DNA from: Galbitalea sp036491035
Lineage (GTDB): Bacteria; Actinomycetota; Actinomycetes; Actinomycetales; Microbacteriaceae
NCBI GenBank assembly: GCA_036491035.1
Contig: DASXCU010000066.1
Span: 1-50,886, forward strand
Length of the DNA stretch: 50,886 nucleotides
Direction of reading: 5' to 3'
Position 1 is the stretch's first letter. Every line of letters begins with the position of its first letter. Shown in pieces: positions 7,616 through 15,503 of the stretch. Under the pieces are notes generated by a model. That model had not been told where the DNA came from and made no database searches. It saw only the letters and a list, made by a program, of their open reading frames with translations. The translations under genes were made by a program, and so were the position numbers.

Positions 7616-10600
7616 CCGGGTTGAAGTGCTGCGCGCCACCTCGTGATGAGCTCCTGCTCGTCGTCGAGGTGTCGCGGCGAAACGATTTCGTTCTCCCGAA
7701 CGAAGTAGAACACGGCGTCGATTTGCTCCAGCGGGATGCCCGTCCAGCGCGAGTAGGCGAGACGGTACAGCGCGAGCTGGAGCTGCTTGGCCTCGAGATC
7801 CTTCTGGTCCTTTGGCGGCGCCCCCGTCTTCCAGTCGACGACCTCGTAGCGCGGTGTCCCATCCGGGGAGAGCATCTCGTACACCGCGTCGATCTTGCAG
7901 ATGATGATCTGCCCGTCGAGCACCAGATGGATCTCGCGCTCGACCTCGACGGGCTTCAGCGACGCCCACCGGGATTTCTCGAAGGTCGCCTGGAGAGCGG
8001 CGAGAGCCGCGTCGTCCAGTGACTCGCTCTCGATGTCCGCTTCCGTCGCCAGGGTGTCGAGTTCCTCGAACGAGCCACCGACCCCGGCGCGCTCCTCCAC
8101 CCAGCTGTGGAACAGCGTTCCGAGCCGGGTCGCGCGATAGGGCTTCTCTGGCATGGGCCTGCGAAGCGATGCGGCGACGGCTGCCGGGTCGGTCACGAAA
8201 TCCTTGAACCGGGATGCGGGCACGCGATTGGGTAGCTCGACATAGCGGTCCGCATCCAGCCGTGCGGCTCGCTCGCGCAGCAGCAGGTCGAGCTCGGTCG
8301 TCCACGCCCCCGTGTCCGACGGGCTCGCCTCTCGCACCGCCTCTGCCGCGGCCTCGACCCGCGAGCGACGGTTCCCCAGTGGGTCCATGGGCCAGACGAT
8401 GACATCCACTTCGTCGCCGAGCGGGTTCTCCTCGCTCTGGCTTCCGTCTGGCAGAGAGCCGATGACACCCGCGGCCTCGAGTTCGCGCAGGAAGGGACTC
8501 GGACCCCGCGGTTTGGTCTGACTCGACCAGAACGAACCCGTCAGCAGCAACGAGTGACGGGCACGGGTCACCGCGACGTAGGCGAGACGTCGCTCCTCGA
8601 GCTGGTGCCGCTCTCGAACCTGGTCGGAGAACGCCTCCTTCGAGTCCAGCAGCTGCTTGCGCGTGTCGATGAGTTCCCAGAGGAACTCGGGAAGCTCGGC
8701 GGCGTCGCCCCGGAATGGCCAGGGCAGGGTGCCGAATGAGAGCCATCCGTTGTAGCCCTCCAGGGAGCGGGACGGCAGTTCGTCATCGACAAATCTCGGC
8801 ACGACGACGACGTCCCATTCGAGGCCCTTCGCGCCGTGAATGGTGAGCAGCTGCACCGTGCCGGGCTCTGGCTCTTCGGGCCGCGGAGACAGCCCATCCC
8901 TCCACTCCGCCTCGCGCAGCCAGCCGAGGAATCCGCCGAGGCTCGCCGAGTCATCGACCGACAGGTAGCCGCTCATCGCGTCGAAGAACGCCTCCATGTT
9001 CGCGCCGCCGAGTGCCCGGAACTCGTTGGCGACAACCTCGATGTCGAGCTGAAGTCGCTGCTCGACGAGCGTGACGTAGTCGAGCAGATCGAGCCCGGCC
9101 CGAGCTCTCAGCTCGGCGAGCGTGGTGCCGGCGTCTCGCATCCGCGCGAGCCCCAGTTCGCTGAAGCCAGACAACTGGCTGTGACCCGCGGGGACGGTGC
9201 AGACGAAATCGAGAGCGTCAATGATGGAACCGCCCTCGTCCGGGGCGACGGATGCGCGCAGCGCATCGGCCACCTCGTCGTCGAGCGGCTTCTGCGCGTA
9301 GTCGCGACGGTTCAGCCAGGACGCCACCGCGCGCAGCGCCTTCAGGTCGCGCACGCCGATTCGCCAGCGCGAGCCGGCGAGAAGTCGGATGAGCTCGCTG
9401 CCGGCGGAGGGGTTGTTGAGCACCGTGAGTGCGCTCACCAGGTCGGCGATCTCGGGCTCGGCAAGGAGTCCGCCCACGCCGAGCACGTGGTACGGGATTC
9501 CTTCGTCTCGAAGTGCCTGGATGAAATGCGTCTGGCTTTTGCGGGCTCGGAAGAGCATCGCCGCAGTCGGACCGTCGCCCTTGTCGTTGACCTCGGCGCC
9601 CTTGACGGCAGAGAGGCGCTGCTTCAGCCAGAGAGCGGCACTACGCGCTTCGTCGATGACCGTGTCGTCGTAGGCCACGTCGACGGGCAGGTCGGAGGCG
9701 CGCGGACCGGCCGCCAGCTTCTCGACCCGCACCCTGGTGCGCGGCAGCAGCGGTTCGACGAGGGCGTTGGCGACCGCGAGAATCCCGTGCCCGTTGCGCC
9801 AGCTCGTGGCGAGATTGAAATGCCGGGTCTGGTCCTGGCCACCGAACTGCCGCGCGAATGACTCGAGGTTCGCGGCGCTCGCACCACGCCACCCGTAGAT
9901 CGACTGGTTGGGGTCGCCAACCGCCATGACCGAAGAGCCGCCAAACAGCTCGGCCAGGAGCCAGGTCTGCACGACGCTCGTGTCCTGGTACTCGTCGAGC
10001 AGCACAACCCGGTACTGATCACGGAACTCCGTCGCGACCCGAGGCGTTGATCGAACTACCTCGAGGGCGAGAGCAACCTGGTCGGAGAATTCGACGAACC
10101 CACGCCGACGCTTCGCTTCGGCGAACTGCTCGGTGAGGTCGAGCAGAACATCGAGACTCGCGACGGTGGTGGCCAGCGTCTCGACGGCTTCATAGCGGCC
10201 GGATCCACCCGGAGGCAGATCGGCGAGGCGCGCGAAACGCGAGGCCATCGCGCGAACCTCGGCCACATCCACGATGTTCTCGCTGACGGCTGCGCTCAAC
10301 GCGAGAACCGCCTTGGTCACATCGTCGGGCCGCTTGCCCAGCTCGACGAGTCGCTCGTCGTGGCTGGCGATCACGATCGAGCGCGCGAGCTGCCAGGCGG
10401 ACGCCGCGCTCAGGATCGCGCCGTCGCTTTCCCGCCCGAGCAGCATCGCGTTGTCGCGGAAGATCGCGTTGGCGAACGAGTTGTAGGTCGACACCTGCGG
10501 AGTGTCGAAGGCGTCGAACGATTCGTCGACGAGACCCGCTACCGCAAGCTGGTCGATGCGCAGTCGAATTCGCGCGGCGAGCTCGCCCGCCGCCTTCCGG

Positions 10601-10815
10601 GTGAAGGTGAGACCGAGGATCTGCCCCGGCTGCACCAGTCGGTTGGCCAGCAGCCAGAGAACACGATTGGCCATCGTCTCGGTCTTGCCGCTTCCGGCAC
10701 CAGCAACGACGAGTGCCGGCCCGAGCGGAGCCTCGATGACGGTGACCTGTTGCGCCGTCGGGCTCGGAAGGCCCAGAGCCTCCGCGATCTGCACGGCCGA
10801 AATGGGCTCAGTCAC
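7612..10815 (-). CDS. adnB: AdnB, helicase-nuclease subunit of the AdnAB end-resection complex
   Basis: 1067 residues from GTG 10815. N-terminal UvrD-like motor with complete motifs: GAGSGKT (39-45), LTFTRKAAGELAARI (69-83), DEYQD (274-278), MAVGDPNQSIYGWRG, LLTIHGAKGLEWDVVVVP and RRLAYVAVTRARHSLLL. The C-terminal RecB-type nuclease keeps CKIDAV, YEVVDWKTG and KQLQLALYRLAYSR, so both activities should be present. AdnAB unwinds and resects double-strand breaks in actinobacteria; AdnB is the lead motor. The chosen GTG overlaps the adnA stop by eight bases, which suggests coupling. An upstream in-frame ATG at 10851 would extend the protein by 12 residues and overlap adnA further; I consider it less likely. 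Confidence 0.88.
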   Translation of the reverse strand: MTEPISAVQIAEALGLPSPTAQQVTVIEAPLGPALVVAGAGSGKTETMANRVLWLLANRLVQPGQILGLTFTRKAAGELAARIRLRIDQLAVAGLVDESFDAFDTPQVSTYNSFANAIFRDNAMLLGRESDGAILSAASAWQLARSIVIASHDERLVELGKRPDDVTKAVLALSAAVSENIVDVAEVRAMASRFARLADLPPGGSGRYEAVETLATTVASLDVLLDLTEQFAEAKRRRGFVEFSDQVALALEVVRSTPRVATEFRDQYRVVLLDEYQDTSVVQTWLLAELFGGSSVMAVGDPNQSIYGWRGASAANLESFARQFGGQDQTRHFNLATSWRNGHGILAVANALVEPLLPRTRVRVEKLAAGPRASDLPVDVAYDDTVIDEARSAALWLKQRLSAVKGAEVNDKGDGPTAAMLFRARKSQTHFIQALRDEGIPYHVLGVGGLLAEPEIADLVSALTVLNNPSAGSELIRLLAGSRWRIGVRDLKALRAVASWLNRRDYAQKPLDDEVADALRASVAPDEGGSIIDALDFVCTVPAGHSQLSGFSELGLARMRDAGTTLAELRARAGLDLLDYVTLVEQRLQLDIEVVANEFRALGGANMEAFFDAMSGYLSVDDSASLGGFLGWLREAEWRDGLSPRPEEPEPGTVQLLTIHGAKGLEWDVVVVPRFVDDELPSRSLEGYNGWLSFGTLPWPFRGDAAELPEFLWELIDTRKQLLDSKEAFSDQVRERHQLEERRLAYVAVTRARHSLLLTGSFWSSQTKPRGPSPFLRELEAAGVIGSLPDGSQSEENPLGDEVDVIVWPMDPLGNRRSRVEAAAEAVREASPSDTGAWTTELDLLLRERAARLDADRYVELPNRVPASRFKDFVTDPAAVAASLRRPMPEKPYRATRLGTLFHSWVEERAGVGGSFEELDTLATEADIESESLDDAALAALQATFEKSRWASLKPVEVEREIHLVLDGQIIICKIDAVYEMLSPDGTPRYEVVDWKTGAPPKDQKDLEAKQLQLALYRLAYSRWTGIPLEQIDAVFYFVRENEIVSPRHLDDEQELITRWRAALQPG

Positions 10816-13800
10816 TAGACACCGCCCGCACTCGGTGAATAGTTGCGGCATTGGATGCGCCGTTCCACGACGTCACGTCTCGCAGACCGACGAACTCGGC
10901 GAGCGCCATGCCCGCGGCGGCCTGGCGAATGCGCATCCGGAACCCCTCGAGACCCTCGTCGTCGAGCGCGGCCTGCACGCCCTCCTCGTAGAACTTCGTC
11001 TTCGAACGGGTCTTGACGAAGAGCAGCTTCGCGCCGCCGGCGTGATGCGCGCCCAGGTCCTCGAGAAACTCATCGAGCACGCCCTGGGCGTACGCGAGCT
11101 GGTAGACCCCGAGCTGCGGGTTTGCCGCAACGTAGTCGGCGCGAACGTTCGGCGCACCCGTCTTCAGGTCGACGATCACGACGGCGCAGTCGGGCGAAAG
11201 CTCCACGCGGTCGATCGACCCGTTGACGTCTGCGCGGTCGATCTGCAGCGTAAAGCGGCTCTCCGCGCCGACAAGCGTCTTGCCGTCCCTGCGGAAATCC
11301 GCGAGGTAGGCGGCGATGCCGGTCGCGAGCGTTCGCGCCGCACGCTTCTGGGCCTCGGACATCCACGCCGATTCGAACAGCAGCTCGCCCCAGCGGGACT
11401 CGACCGCGGACCACAGCGCGTCGACATCCGGGCTCTCGGCAGTCTCCATTGCCCAGTGCAGGATTGTGCCGAGCGCCATATTCACGGATGGTTCGCCGCC
11501 CGCGATGGAGGACAGAAACCAGTCGAGCGGGGAATCCTCGAACGACTGCACCTGCGACGGCGACACGCGAATTCTCTCATCATCGAGGTAGAGGGGCTCG
11601 GTCGTCGAGGGCTCGAGCAGCCCGTGCCATTCGGCCGGACCGGCTCCGGGAACGCGCTCGAACGACAACCGGGCGAGGGCGGATGCCGCCGCCTGGCGAT
11701 CGAGGGCCCGGGTGCCGTCTGCGGTGAGTTCGCGCCGCATCCGCCCGACGAGACCCCGGAGCGAGAGCGGCGGCAGCTGCCTGGCATCGAGATCGACGAC
11801 GTCGGGGGGCAACAGCGACAGGAACACGCTCGCGGATTCGTCGTCGTTGGCGACTGCGGCGAGCACGACACGCTTTCGAGCGCGCGACACAGCCAGGGCG
11901 AACATGCGCAGCTCATCGTCGAGTACCAGCTTCCGCTCGTCGATTGTTGCGGAGTCGAGCCCGGTTGCGGCACGAACTAAGTCGGCCGCGCCGAGGAGCG
12001 ACCCGCGAAGCCGTCGGTTCGGCCACGCACCCTCCTGAAGCCCCGCGACAACCACGGTGTCGAACTCGAGACCGACGGCTCCGGATGGCGTCGTGATCAG
12101 AACCGAGTCGTCGTTGGGCTGCGGGGTGAGCGTATCTTCCGGAACGTCCGCGTCGAGAACCGCGTCGAGGAACAGTGCCGGCTCGAGGTCGGGCCTGCGC
12201 TCGACGGACCGCTTGGCCGCGGTGAACAGCGCCAGCACGCCATCGAGGTTGGCGTTGGCCTCGGAGGCGGTGATTCCTGCGCTCAGAGCCTGATCGTGCC
12301 AGCTCTTGGCGAGACCGCTCCGGTCCCAGGCGAGCCAGAGCAGTTCCTCGATGCTGTCGTGCTCGGCATTGCGCTCGCGCAGCTCCGCGAGCGTCTTCGC
12401 GAGACGGTCGGCGTTGCGGCCGATGCGGTGATCGATCGTCGCGAATCGGCCGGGAGCGGCGAGGGCGTCGACCAGTAGTTCGTCACTCGTTCGGTTGCCG
12501 CCACCCGCGATCTCCTCGGCTCGAAGTGCGAGGCGCAGGCGTCGAAGCGCGAGTCGATCGATGCCGCCGAACGGCGAGAGCAGGAGTTCGACCGCCAGCG
12601 GTGGGGTGAGCGCCGTTCGCCCGATTCCCGCGTCCACCACCGTCAGCAGCGCGCGAGCCGCGCGGTCATCGCGGAGGGCGGTGCCGCCGACGGACGTACG
12701 CGCCGGTACCTCGGCGAGCGCGAGGGCGCGGCGGAGCTCCGCGGTGTTCGCCCCGCTGCGCACGATGACCGCCATCTGGTCCCACGGGACATCGTGCAGG
12801 AGGTGGCGTTCGCGCAGCTGGCGCGCTATCGCGGCAAGCTGGCGACCGGCGGTCAGGGTGAGCACTCGCGCGAGCGGACGCTCATCGTCAACGCTTCCCG
12901 GCCCGGCCTTGCGCTGGGCGCCCGCCGCGGCCGTACCGATGCGCTCGGTGACGGCGGAGGTGAAGGAACGGAGCGTTTCGCCCTGCCGGTGAACGGTGTC
13001 GAGCACGCGCGTCACCGCGTCGGGAATCGCCAGCACCGCGGCGAGGCGCCCGAGTGCATCCGGCTCACCACCGCGAAAGGCATTCGCCGCAACATCCGGA
13101 TCACCGAAAGCGAGGACCGCGACGCCGCGCGCGGCGAGGGCACGCAGGATGGCGAGCGTCGACTCGGTCGCCTCGTGCAGATCGTCGACGACGACGAGTC
13201 GTAGCCTCTCCACTCGCTCACCGGGGGAACCGGACGAGATCGCGGCGACGGCGAACTGCGCGATCTCCGCGGCGTCGAGGTGGCTCGGCCGCGAGACGCT
13301 GACGACGCTCAGGTATTCGTCGATAAAGTCGGCCGCGGCAACCCAGGCCGGGCGTTCGTGCTCGCGGCCGAGCTCACGCAGGCGCTCGGATGAGACCCCG
13401 TACTCGGTCGCGCGCATCATGAGGTCGCGCAGCTCGGTGCGGAAGCCGCGGAGTCGGCGTACGTCCGGAGACAGCTCGTCGGGCCAGCGCGGACCGGTCC
13501 CCTCCTCGATGTGACCCTCGAGAAGACCCGCGATATCGACGTCCTGGTCGCCGCCGGTGACGAGCCGTGGTGCGTCCGCGCCGGCAGCCCGCGCGGCGGC
13601 ACCCACGACCTCGAAGGCGAGAGAGGTGACCGTACGAGCCAGTGGCCCGTTGGTCGCGACACGCTTTTCAGAGGCAGCCAGTCGCAGGGCGAGGCGGTCG
13701 CGAAGACGGGTCGCCGACGTACGAGTCGGGGTCAGGACGACGAGCTCGTCTGCGGACCATCCGCGATTGAGGACCCGATCGGCGACGACCTCGACGATCG

Positions 13801-13948
13801 TCGTCGTCTTCCCCGTTCCCGGAGCCCCCAGCACCGCGGCGGAGTCGCCGTCGGCGAGCTCCAGGACAGCTCGCTGGCTGGCATCGAGCGTCGCCGGTTC
13901 GGATGCGACCAAGCCCGCTCTGGCGCGCTCGAAACCCAGGATGCTCAC
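10808..13948 (-). CDS. adnA: AdnA, partner subunit of AdnAB with degenerate motor and intact nuclease
   Basis: 1046 residues from GTG 13948. Walker A is intact (GAPGTGKT, 41-48), but the Walker B/motif II position reads DDLHE (255-259) instead of DExxD, and motif III lacks the usual Gln (AFGDPDVAANAFRG). This fits the known vestigial motor of AdnA. Late motifs persist in altered form (GAVGLEFDTVVVAGLQEG; ALAVSRARKRVVL). The C-terminal RecB-like nuclease is complete: GSIDRVE, VVIVDLKTG and QLGVYQLAYAQG. I chose GTG 13948 because TAACTT lies seven bases upstream (leaderless signal); an ATG at 13978 would add ten residues but has no support. First gene of the adnAB pair and divergent from the DUF3107 gene. 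Confidence 0.87.
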   Translation of the reverse strand: MSILGFERARAGLVASEPATLDASQRAVLELADGDSAAVLGAPGTGKTTTIVEVVADRVLNRGWSADELVVLTPTRTSATRLRDRLALRLAASEKRVATNGPLARTVTSLAFEVVGAAARAAGADAPRLVTGGDQDVDIAGLLEGHIEEGTGPRWPDELSPDVRRLRGFRTELRDLMMRATEYGVSSERLRELGREHERPAWVAAADFIDEYLSVVSVSRPSHLDAAEIAQFAVAAISSGSPGERVERLRLVVVDDLHEATESTLAILRALAARGVAVLAFGDPDVAANAFRGGEPDALGRLAAVLAIPDAVTRVLDTVHRQGETLRSFTSAVTERIGTAAAGAQRKAGPGSVDDERPLARVLTLTAGRQLAAIARQLRERHLLHDVPWDQMAVIVRSGANTAELRRALALAEVPARTSVGGTALRDDRAARALLTVVDAGIGRTALTPPLAVELLLSPFGGIDRLALRRLRLALRAEEIAGGGNRTSDELLVDALAAPGRFATIDHRIGRNADRLAKTLAELRERNAEHDSIEELLWLAWDRSGLAKSWHDQALSAGITASEANANLDGVLALFTAAKRSVERRPDLEPALFLDAVLDADVPEDTLTPQPNDDSVLITTPSGAVGLEFDTVVVAGLQEGAWPNRRLRGSLLGAADLVRAATGLDSATIDERKLVLDDELRMFALAVSRARKRVVLAAVANDDESASVFLSLLPPDVVDLDARQLPPLSLRGLVGRMRRELTADGTRALDRQAAASALARLSFERVPGAGPAEWHGLLEPSTTEPLYLDDERIRVSPSQVQSFEDSPLDWFLSSIAGGEPSVNMALGTILHWAMETAESPDVDALWSAVESRWGELLFESAWMSEAQKRAARTLATGIAAYLADFRRDGKTLVGAESRFTLQIDRADVNGSIDRVELSPDCAVVIVDLKTGAPNVRADYVAANPQLGVYQLAYAQGVLDEFLEDLGAHHAGGAKLLFVKTRSKTKFYEEGVQAALDDEGLEGFRMRIRQAAAGMALAEFVGLRDVTSWNGASNAATIHRVRAVSSD

Positions 13949-13955
13949 ACAGCCA

Positions 13956-13961
13956 AAGTTA
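13956..13961 (-). promoter_or_regulatory. -10 box TAACTT of adnA, probable leaderless promoter
   Basis: On the minus strand TAACTT is followed by seven bases and then GTG at 13948. It decides the adnA start over the upstream ATG at 13978. Confidence 0.5.
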
Positions 13962-14046
13962 GTGGAGGGCGCGGACATCCGGCCCCGACCGAGGCGGCCA
14001 GTTCTGCCAACAGAGAAACGCGCCGACCGACGAAAGCGAACTGTCG

Positions 14047-14052
14047 TAATCT
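14047..14052 (+). promoter_or_regulatory. -10 box TAATCT of the DUF3107 gene, probable leaderless promoter
   Basis: TAATCT, six bases (GAACCC), then GTG at 14059. No ribosome-binding site in the gap. Confidence 0.6.
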
Positions 14053-14058
14053 GAACCC

Positions 14059-14283
14059 GTGGACATTCGAATCGGCATCCTGAACAGCCCCCGCGAGATC
14101 AACTTCGAGACCGCGCAGACCGCGGCCGACGTAGAGAAGGTCGTCGCCGACGCTCTCGGATCGGACTCCAAGTACATTCGCCTCGTCGACGACAAGCAGA
14201 AGGTGTACATCATCCCGACCGCGTCCTTCGGCTACATCGAGGTCGGCTCCGAGATCTCCCGCCGCGTCGGATTCGTGGCCTAG
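14059..14283 (+). CDS. DUF3107 small conserved actinobacterial protein
   Basis: 74 residues, matching the short DUF3107 family (Rv3208A/TB9.4 in M. tuberculosis). It starts MDIRIGILNSPREINFET, with an ADVEKVV helix, then VYIIPTASFGYIEVGSE and a basic/hydrophobic end. The pattern predicts a small mixed alpha/beta cytoplasmic protein. Function unknown. In actinobacteria it commonly sits near adnAB and the ferritin-like/RhlE genes, as it does here. Starts with GTG. The next gene begins two bases after its stop, so they probably form an operon. Confidence 0.85.
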   Translation: MDIRIGILNSPREINFETAQTAADVEKVVADALGSDSKYIRLVDDKQKVYIIPTASFGYIEVGSEISRRVGFVA

Positions 14284-14285
14284 CC

Positions 14286-14576
14286 GTGGAACTGCTGTTC
14301 GTGACCCTGATCGGGTTCGGCATCGGACTGGGAATGCGCTACGTGCTTCCGGGACATGACACCTACGGTGTCGTGCTGGTCCCCGCGATCGCAGCAGCAG
14401 TGACGGCGATCGTCTGGGTCGGCCTGACCTGGCTCGGCTGGAAGTTCGACGGCGGCTGGATCTGGGTCGTCAGCTTGGCGGCGGGCGGCGTGATCGCCCT
14501 CGTTCTTGGTCTCGTCGTTCCCCGGCGGCGTCGCGGAAACGACGAGGTCATGCTGCAGCAGCTCTCTCGCGCGTAG
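14286..14576 (+). CDS. Small three-helix membrane protein, unknown function
   Basis: 96 residues. Three transmembrane helices are visible: about 1-20 (LLFVTLIGFGIGLGMRYVL), 28-50 (VVLVPAIAAAVTAIVWVGLTWLG) and 57-78 (WIWVVSLAAGGVIALVLGLVV). A basic cytoplasmic tail with PRRRRGNDE follows. GTG start two bases after the DUF3107 stop, without its own clear ribosome-binding site, so translation likely depends on the upstream gene. I recognise no catalytic motif. It converges with the ferritin-like gene nine bases downstream. Confidence 0.7.
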   Translation: MELLFVTLIGFGIGLGMRYVLPGHDTYGVVLVPAIAAAVTAIVWVGLTWLGWKFDGGWIWVVSLAAGGVIALVLGLVVPRRRRGNDEVMLQQLSRA

Positions 14577-14585
14577 GCAACAGAG

Positions 14586-15305
14586 CTAGGCGGTAAGGCC
14601 GAGCGCATCCATTCGCCGGGTGTGTGCGGCGATCAGCTCCGTGAAGACGGGCTCGATGCGCGCCTCGTCCGAGTCGTGATTGTCCGTCGGGCGCAGCATC
14701 CAGCGAGACAGCAGCATCGTGTCTCCCACCAGTCGGCGACCCCACATCGCGAGCCGTGCGGCGAGCCGCGGGTTCTTCTCGATCGCGGCGAGCAGTTCCG
14801 CGACGATGATGGACTCCCCCGAATCCTCCTCGACGATCGCCACAATGCGATCCCCGGCGGCACCGGGGAGGCCGGAAGCCAGACGGATCAGGAAGTCGTC
14901 AAGGAACCCGGCGGTGAGGTAGCAGCTCGTCACCGACTCGTACCAGTCGCTGCCCTCGGTGATGCGCTGGAAGCCGTCGATCTCGGCGACGAACGGCTGC
15001 ATCGTCTCTGCGGCATCCGCGCCGTGGCGCTCGATTTCGGCGACCAGGCCGCGGTGTTTGGCCAGTGCGAAACCCGCAACCGCACTGAGGGATGACTTCG
15101 CCTCGGTCGACGGCGCCGATCGGACGACGCGGCTGAGGTTCTCGAAGATGGCCAGCTGGAGATACGCGGCCTTGCCGAGAAAAGTCGTGAGGTCGGGGGT
15201 GAGGGAAGCCAAATCGACCTTCGTGCTCGGCGAGTCGCCGACCGCGCGGGGACGAAGTTTGGGCGCCGGTGCCTGCGTGCGTCGTCGCCAGAACCAGTTC
15301 ACCAC
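14586..15305 (-). CDS. Ferritin-like fold protein (Rv3210c-like, MiaE-related)
   Basis: 239 residues. Predominantly helical, in the ferritin-like superfamily that includes tRNA hydroxylase MiaE and M. tuberculosis Rv3210c. Candidate metal-ligand segments are AIFENLSRVV (helix 1), AKHRGLVAEIERHG (helix 2) and IVEEDSGESIIVAELL (later helix); I cannot confirm a full di-iron set. The N-terminus is basic and Trp-rich (VNWFWRRR). Divergent from rhlE, the same pairing as Rv3210c/Rv3211. GTG 15305 is supported by TAAACT six bases upstream; the next codon is also GTG. Function not established. Confidence 0.75.
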   Translation of the reverse strand: MVNWFWRRRTQAPAPKLRPRAVGDSPSTKVDLASLTPDLTTFLGKAAYLQLAIFENLSRVVRSAPSTEAKSSLSAVAGFALAKHRGLVAEIERHGADAAETMQPFVAEIDGFQRITEGSDWYESVTSCYLTAGFLDDFLIRLASGLPGAAGDRIVAIVEEDSGESIIVAELLAAIEKNPRLAARLAMWGRRLVGDTMLLSRWMLRPTDNHDSDEARIEPVFTELIAAHTRRMDALGLTA

Positions 15306-15311
15306 AGGCCA

Positions 15312-15317
15312 AGTTTA
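15312..15317 (-). promoter_or_regulatory. -10 box TAAACT of the ferritin-like gene, probable leaderless promoter
   Basis: Minus strand TAAACT, six bases (TGGCCT), then GTG 15305. Confidence 0.55.
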
Positions 15318-15352
15318 GGCGGCGCGCGATACGGGTGGACGCCGGATGCGGT

Positions 15353-15366
15353 GTACCGAACGGTAC
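15353..15366. promoter_or_regulatory. Perfect palindrome GTACCG-AA-CGGTAC, candidate operator
   Basis: Six-base arms around a two-base centre, between the divergent ferritin-like gene and rhlE, about 30 bp before the proposed rhlE -10 box. It could bind a dimeric regulator. No known regulator is assigned. Confidence 0.35.
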
Positions 15367-15395
15367 GGCGCACGTCCTGACCGGCATTTCCCCGC

Positions 15396-15401
15396 TAAAC
15401 T
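15396..15401 (+). promoter_or_regulatory. Candidate -10 box TAAACT for rhlE
   Basis: TAAACT about 102 bases before the rhlE GTG. If used, the transcript would start near 15408 and carry a leader of about 95 nt with two or three hairpins. No -35 match, so moderate confidence. Confidence 0.4.
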
Positions 15402-15503
15402 GGAGCCAATGCTCCCCATATCTGGCGGGAGCCGCACGCCCCATGTCAAAAAGGGCGTCACATCAAGCTGCTGGGAAATCCCAGCTGACGGGGCTATTTA
15501 CAA
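15402..15503 (+). promoter_or_regulatory. Hairpin-rich 5' leader of rhlE, candidate cis-regulatory RNA
   Basis: Three inverted repeats follow one another. GGAGC/GCTCC is at 15402-15406 and 15411-15415 with loop CAAT. ACGCCC/GGGCGT is at 15436-15441 and 15453-15458. GCTGGG/CCCAGC is at 15470-15485 with loop AAAT. The last ends 18 bases before the GTG start, followed by an A/T-rich CTATTTACAA. Such leaders are known for cold-shock RNA helicases in other bacteria; the sequence matches no RNA family I recognise. Confidence 0.45.

Noticed and set aside
7259..8746. Antisense/overlapping open frame of nearly 500 codons across gcdH and adnB
   Set aside because: Arg/Gly/Ala-rich shadow translation; both underlying genes have intact family motifs.
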